DNA from: Streptomyces neyagawaensis
GTDB lineage: Bacteria > Actinomycetota > Actinomycetes > Streptomycetales > Streptomycetaceae
Assembly: GCF_023516595.1 (NCBI RefSeq)
Contig: NZ_JAMGBG010000052.1
Coordinates: forward strand, 1 to 64,000
Length of the DNA stretch: 64,000 nucleotides
Direction of reading: 5' to 3'
The translations under genes were made by a program, and so were the position numbers. The notes under the pieces are model-generated. The model searched no databases, had not been told where the DNA came from, and worked only from the letters and a program-made list of their open reading frames with translations. Positions 61,984-64,000 of this stretch are shown here, one piece after another. Within the stretch, counting starts at the first letter, position 1. Every line of letters begins with the position of its first letter.

Positions 61984-63369
61984 TCACACACGCACCCCGA
62001 CCGCCGTGAGCGCCGCACGCTGGCGGGCGGTGGGCCGCGCCGGGAAGTAGAGGTAGCAGACACCGCCGGTGCCGGAGACGACCTTGCCGGAGGCGTTGTA
62101 CCGCTTGGTCCGCAGCCAGATGTTCTCCCACTCGCGCCGCAGGTAGACGCGGCGCACGGCCTCGTTGGTCGGGGAGTTCGGGTCGTTGGCGACGACGTCC
62201 CCGGCGGCGGTGAAGCCGATCACCGTCATCAGGTGACCGGGCGTGCCGTAGCCCGCCCCGGTCAGCTCGCTTGCGAGGAACGACTGGGAGGTGATCACCG
62301 GGATGCCCGCCGCGATCAGCTTCTCCAGGTCGGTGAGCGAGCCCAGCCGGGTCACCACGCCCTGGAGGTCCCGGTAGGTGGCGGCGTAGGCGGCGTTGAA
62401 GGGCCAGTTGCCGCAGCCCTCGTACGCGTAGTCGTAGGTGAACCGGGCGGCGTGGCACACCTGCGGGTCCGCGAACTCCGGATCGACCCAGGACAGGTCC
62501 TCGGCGCTGGGCCTCCGCCCCCAGTACTCGATGATCATCTGGGAGGACGTGGGGCTGCACCAGGCCTCGCCGCCGTTGTCGTACTCCGGGTACTGGCCCT
62601 TGTGGGTCTCCTGGGAGTAGCGCGGGACGTCCAGTTCGCGGGCGAGGCCGGGAGCGGAGGCCGGGACGGTGAAGCGGTCGGGGACGTCGGAGCCCATCGC
62701 GCCGAGGCGCCAGACCGTGGGGGTGAGTCGGGTGCCGGGGGTGCGGTGGAGGGTCAGCCGCAGGCGGTACGAGGCGAGGCGCAGCCCCGTGGCCGGATCG
62801 TCGATTGCGAAGGTGTCCGTCCAGACGCTGCTCCGGCCGTCCTTCTGCCCGTCGAGGGAGGTCCGCCGGATGTCCTTGTCCCCCGACGCCCACCGGCCCA
62901 TGACGTACCAGGGGGTGTCGGTGCCGTCGGAGTAGGTGCCCCGCAGTTCGATCTGGACCCAGGTGCCGTCGGGGGTGTGGGCGTTCCAGGAGGGGATGAC
63001 CTCGGTGGCGGGCACGGCGAGCCGGTGCACGGGCGACGTCCAGGTCGCGTACTCCCAGGTGGCCGTGCGGCCGGTGTGCGGGTCGGTGTAGTCGGTGGTG
63101 CCGGCCGGGGAGCCGATCACCAGCCCCGGCCGCTTCCCCGCCTGCGCGCGGGTGCCCTCGGAGGTGCCGCCGCACCAGTCGGCGTACGACGTCCAGCCGT
63201 GGTGGTCGACGAGGCGCTCCGGTGCGCGCGCCGGGCGCGCGGGGGCCTCGGTCCGGACCGGTGGCGCGGCGGCGGTGGCCGGGACGGCGGCCGCGCCTGC
63301 CGCCGCGGCGGCGGTGGCGACGGCTGCGGTCAGGACGGTCCTGCGGGACGGCTCGGAAAGTCTCGACAT
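61984..63369 (-). CDS. Tat-exported C39-family cysteine peptidase
   Basis: The 461-residue protein has a twin-arginine signal peptide (PSRRTVLTAAVATAAAAAG, Arg9-Arg10) and an AAA-type cleavage site near 33-35. A beta-rich N-terminal domain follows (about 60-260). The C-terminal domain is a C39-like papain-fold peptidase with catalytic Cys in GGEAWCSPTSSQM, His in TPGHLMTVIGF and Asp in DVVANDPNSP. Unlike bacteriocin-exporter C39 domains, it is not fused to an ABC transporter. The ATG at 63369 sits before the Tat motif. The substrate is unknown. Confidence 0.88.
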   Translation of the reverse strand: MSRLSEPSRRTVLTAAVATAAAAAGAAAVPATAAAPPVRTEAPARPARAPERLVDHHGWTSYADWCGGTSEGTRAQAGKRPGLVIGSPAGTTDYTDPHTGRTATWEYATWTSPVHRLAVPATEVIPSWNAHTPDGTWVQIELRGTYSDGTDTPWYVMGRWASGDKDIRRTSLDGQKDGRSSVWTDTFAIDDPATGLRLASYRLRLTLHRTPGTRLTPTVWRLGAMGSDVPDRFTVPASAPGLARELDVPRYSQETHKGQYPEYDNGGEAWCSPTSSQMIIEYWGRRPSAEDLSWVDPEFADPQVCHAARFTYDYAYEGCGNWPFNAAYAATYRDLQGVVTRLGSLTDLEKLIAAGIPVITSQSFLASELTGAGYGTPGHLMTVIGFTAAGDVVANDPNSPTNEAVRRVYLRREWENIWLRTKRYNASGKVVSGTGGVCYLYFPARPTARQRAALTAVGVRV

Positions 63370-63542
63370 GGGCGGGTGACCCCCAGTGGTCCGGGAAAGA
63401 CAGTTCAGACGCACGACTGTTCGCCAACTATGGACGCCGGACGCGGACTTCTGCCAGCACCTCGGGCCTCGCCACGCCCTCCAATATTGGTCGATACCAC
63501 TGGCACGTTCCGGCGTCACCCGTCCCGGTGTTCAATCGCCCC

Positions 63543-64000
63543 ATGCGCATCTCCCCCGCCTCCGAGGACCCCGCCGTCAGCGACCTGGCCGACCGGCTGC
63601 GGCTGCTGCCGCCCTCCTGCGGGCCGGTCCGGCTCATCGGCGTCGACGGGCACGCGGGCTCCGGGAAGACCACGTTCGCCGGGCGGCTGGCCCACGCGCT
63701 CGGAGACGCCCCCGTGCTCCATCTGGACGACATCGCCACCCACGAGGAACTGTTCGCGTGGACCGAGCGGCTGCTGGGCCAGGTGGTCGAACCACTGCGG
63801 CTCGGCGGGATCGCTCACTACGCCCCTTACGACTGGCGGCGGCGAACCTTCGGCCCCCGCGTCGCCCTGCCGCCGGAACCCGTGATCGTCGTCGAGGGGG
63901 TCGGTGCGGGACGCCGGGCGCTGCGGCCGTATCTGGCGAGGCTGGTGTGGATGGAGCTGCCGGGTAAGGAGGCGTGGGCGCGGGGGCGGGCGCGGGACGG
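63543..64000 (+). CDS. Uridine kinase-like P-loop kinase (truncated by window end)
   Basis: The first 152 residues of a P-loop nucleoside or phosphoribulokinase-like kinase are present. The Walker A GVDGHAGSGKTTFAGRL is near 34-50, HLDDIATHE is the base-binding Asp region and PVIVVEGVGAGRRALRPYL is the second conserved strand. The reading frame continues past base 64000. The ATG at 63543 lacks a strong ribosome binding site. It is divergent from the C39 peptidase gene. Confidence 0.82.
   Translation, partial: MRISPASEDPAVSDLADRLRLLPPSCGPVRLIGVDGHAGSGKTTFAGRLAHALGDAPVLHLDDIATHEELFAWTERLLGQVVEPLRLGGIAHYAPYDWRRRTFGPRVALPPEPVIVVEGVGAGRRALRPYLARLVWMELPGKEAWARGRARD

Overview
The window is a very GC-rich actinobacterial chromosome segment, almost certainly from Streptomyces. 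Nearly all codons end in G or C and many genes start with GTG. The diagnostic genes are a conservon (cvnABCD), rbpA with a sigma-R promoter, DasR-type operators on crr-ptsI and on a GH18 chitinase, and a 47-residue SCO1431-type membrane protein. From memory, the order crr-ptsI ... EAL/GGDEF protein ... rbpA-fxsA-ppm ... chitinase-tetR matches the S. coelicolor core around SCO1390-SCO1433. This synteny is recollection and was not searched. No CRISPR array, prophage, insertion sequence or tRNA was seen.

Layout. 1-300: promoter and leader of an rRNA operon reading leftwards out of the window. 0.3-2.7 kb: DasR operator and crr-ptsI (general PTS proteins). 2.7-8.9 kb: an unknown protein, acetoacetyl-CoA synthetase, a GH31 alpha-glucosidase and a Nudix hydrolase. 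9.1-12.8 kb: a DUF35/thiolase pair and a degenerate EAL-GGDEF protein. 13.5-15.9 kb: glycerol facilitator and glycerol kinase. 16-21.3 kb: a conservon and a divergent membrane protein. 21.6-26.6 kb: choline to glycine-betaine genes (aldehyde dehydrogenase, APC permease, GMC oxidoreductase). 26.7-34.0 kb: an SMC-like operon resembling Mks/Wadjet, without a JetD/MksG nuclease gene. 34.1-39.5 kb: GntR regulator and a divergent MFS-ycsI-pxpABC operon for 5-oxoproline. 39.6-42.7 kb: two glycosyltransferases and an SGNH hydrolase, translationally coupled. 42.9-47.1 kb: HEAT-like and ankyrin proteins, a small membrane protein and an FtsK-like protein with a broken Walker A. 47.4-51.8 kb: MocR regulator, YczE protein, glycerophosphodiesterase and a UMF1 transporter. 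52-54 kb: rbpA, fxsA, ppm. 54.7-59.2 kb: amidohydrolase, Lrp regulator, two unknown proteins, acyl-CoA dehydrogenase. 59.6-64 kb: chitinase, TetR, SCO1431-type protein, Tat-exported C39 peptidase and a truncated kinase.

How the parts connect. The left-end PTS genes and the right-end chitinase both carry DasR-like sites, so they probably belong to one N-acetylglucosamine/chitin response. The pxp operon has a perfect palindrome inside its promoter spacer and a divergent GntR gene, which suggests substrate-induced derepression. rbpA has an exact sigma-R promoter and a second housekeeping-like promoter.

The best candidate for an under-described system is the 34.0-26.7 kb operon. It encodes a kleisin-like protein, a hidden 52-residue protein, a MksE-like protein and a 1571-residue SMC ATPase. 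The 52-codon gene is joined to both neighbours by ATGA and GTGA overlaps and has its own ribosome binding site. Intergenic DNA between 10.7 and 24.9 kb is also unusual, with four unrelated tandem repeats (38, 8, 17 and 16 bp units).
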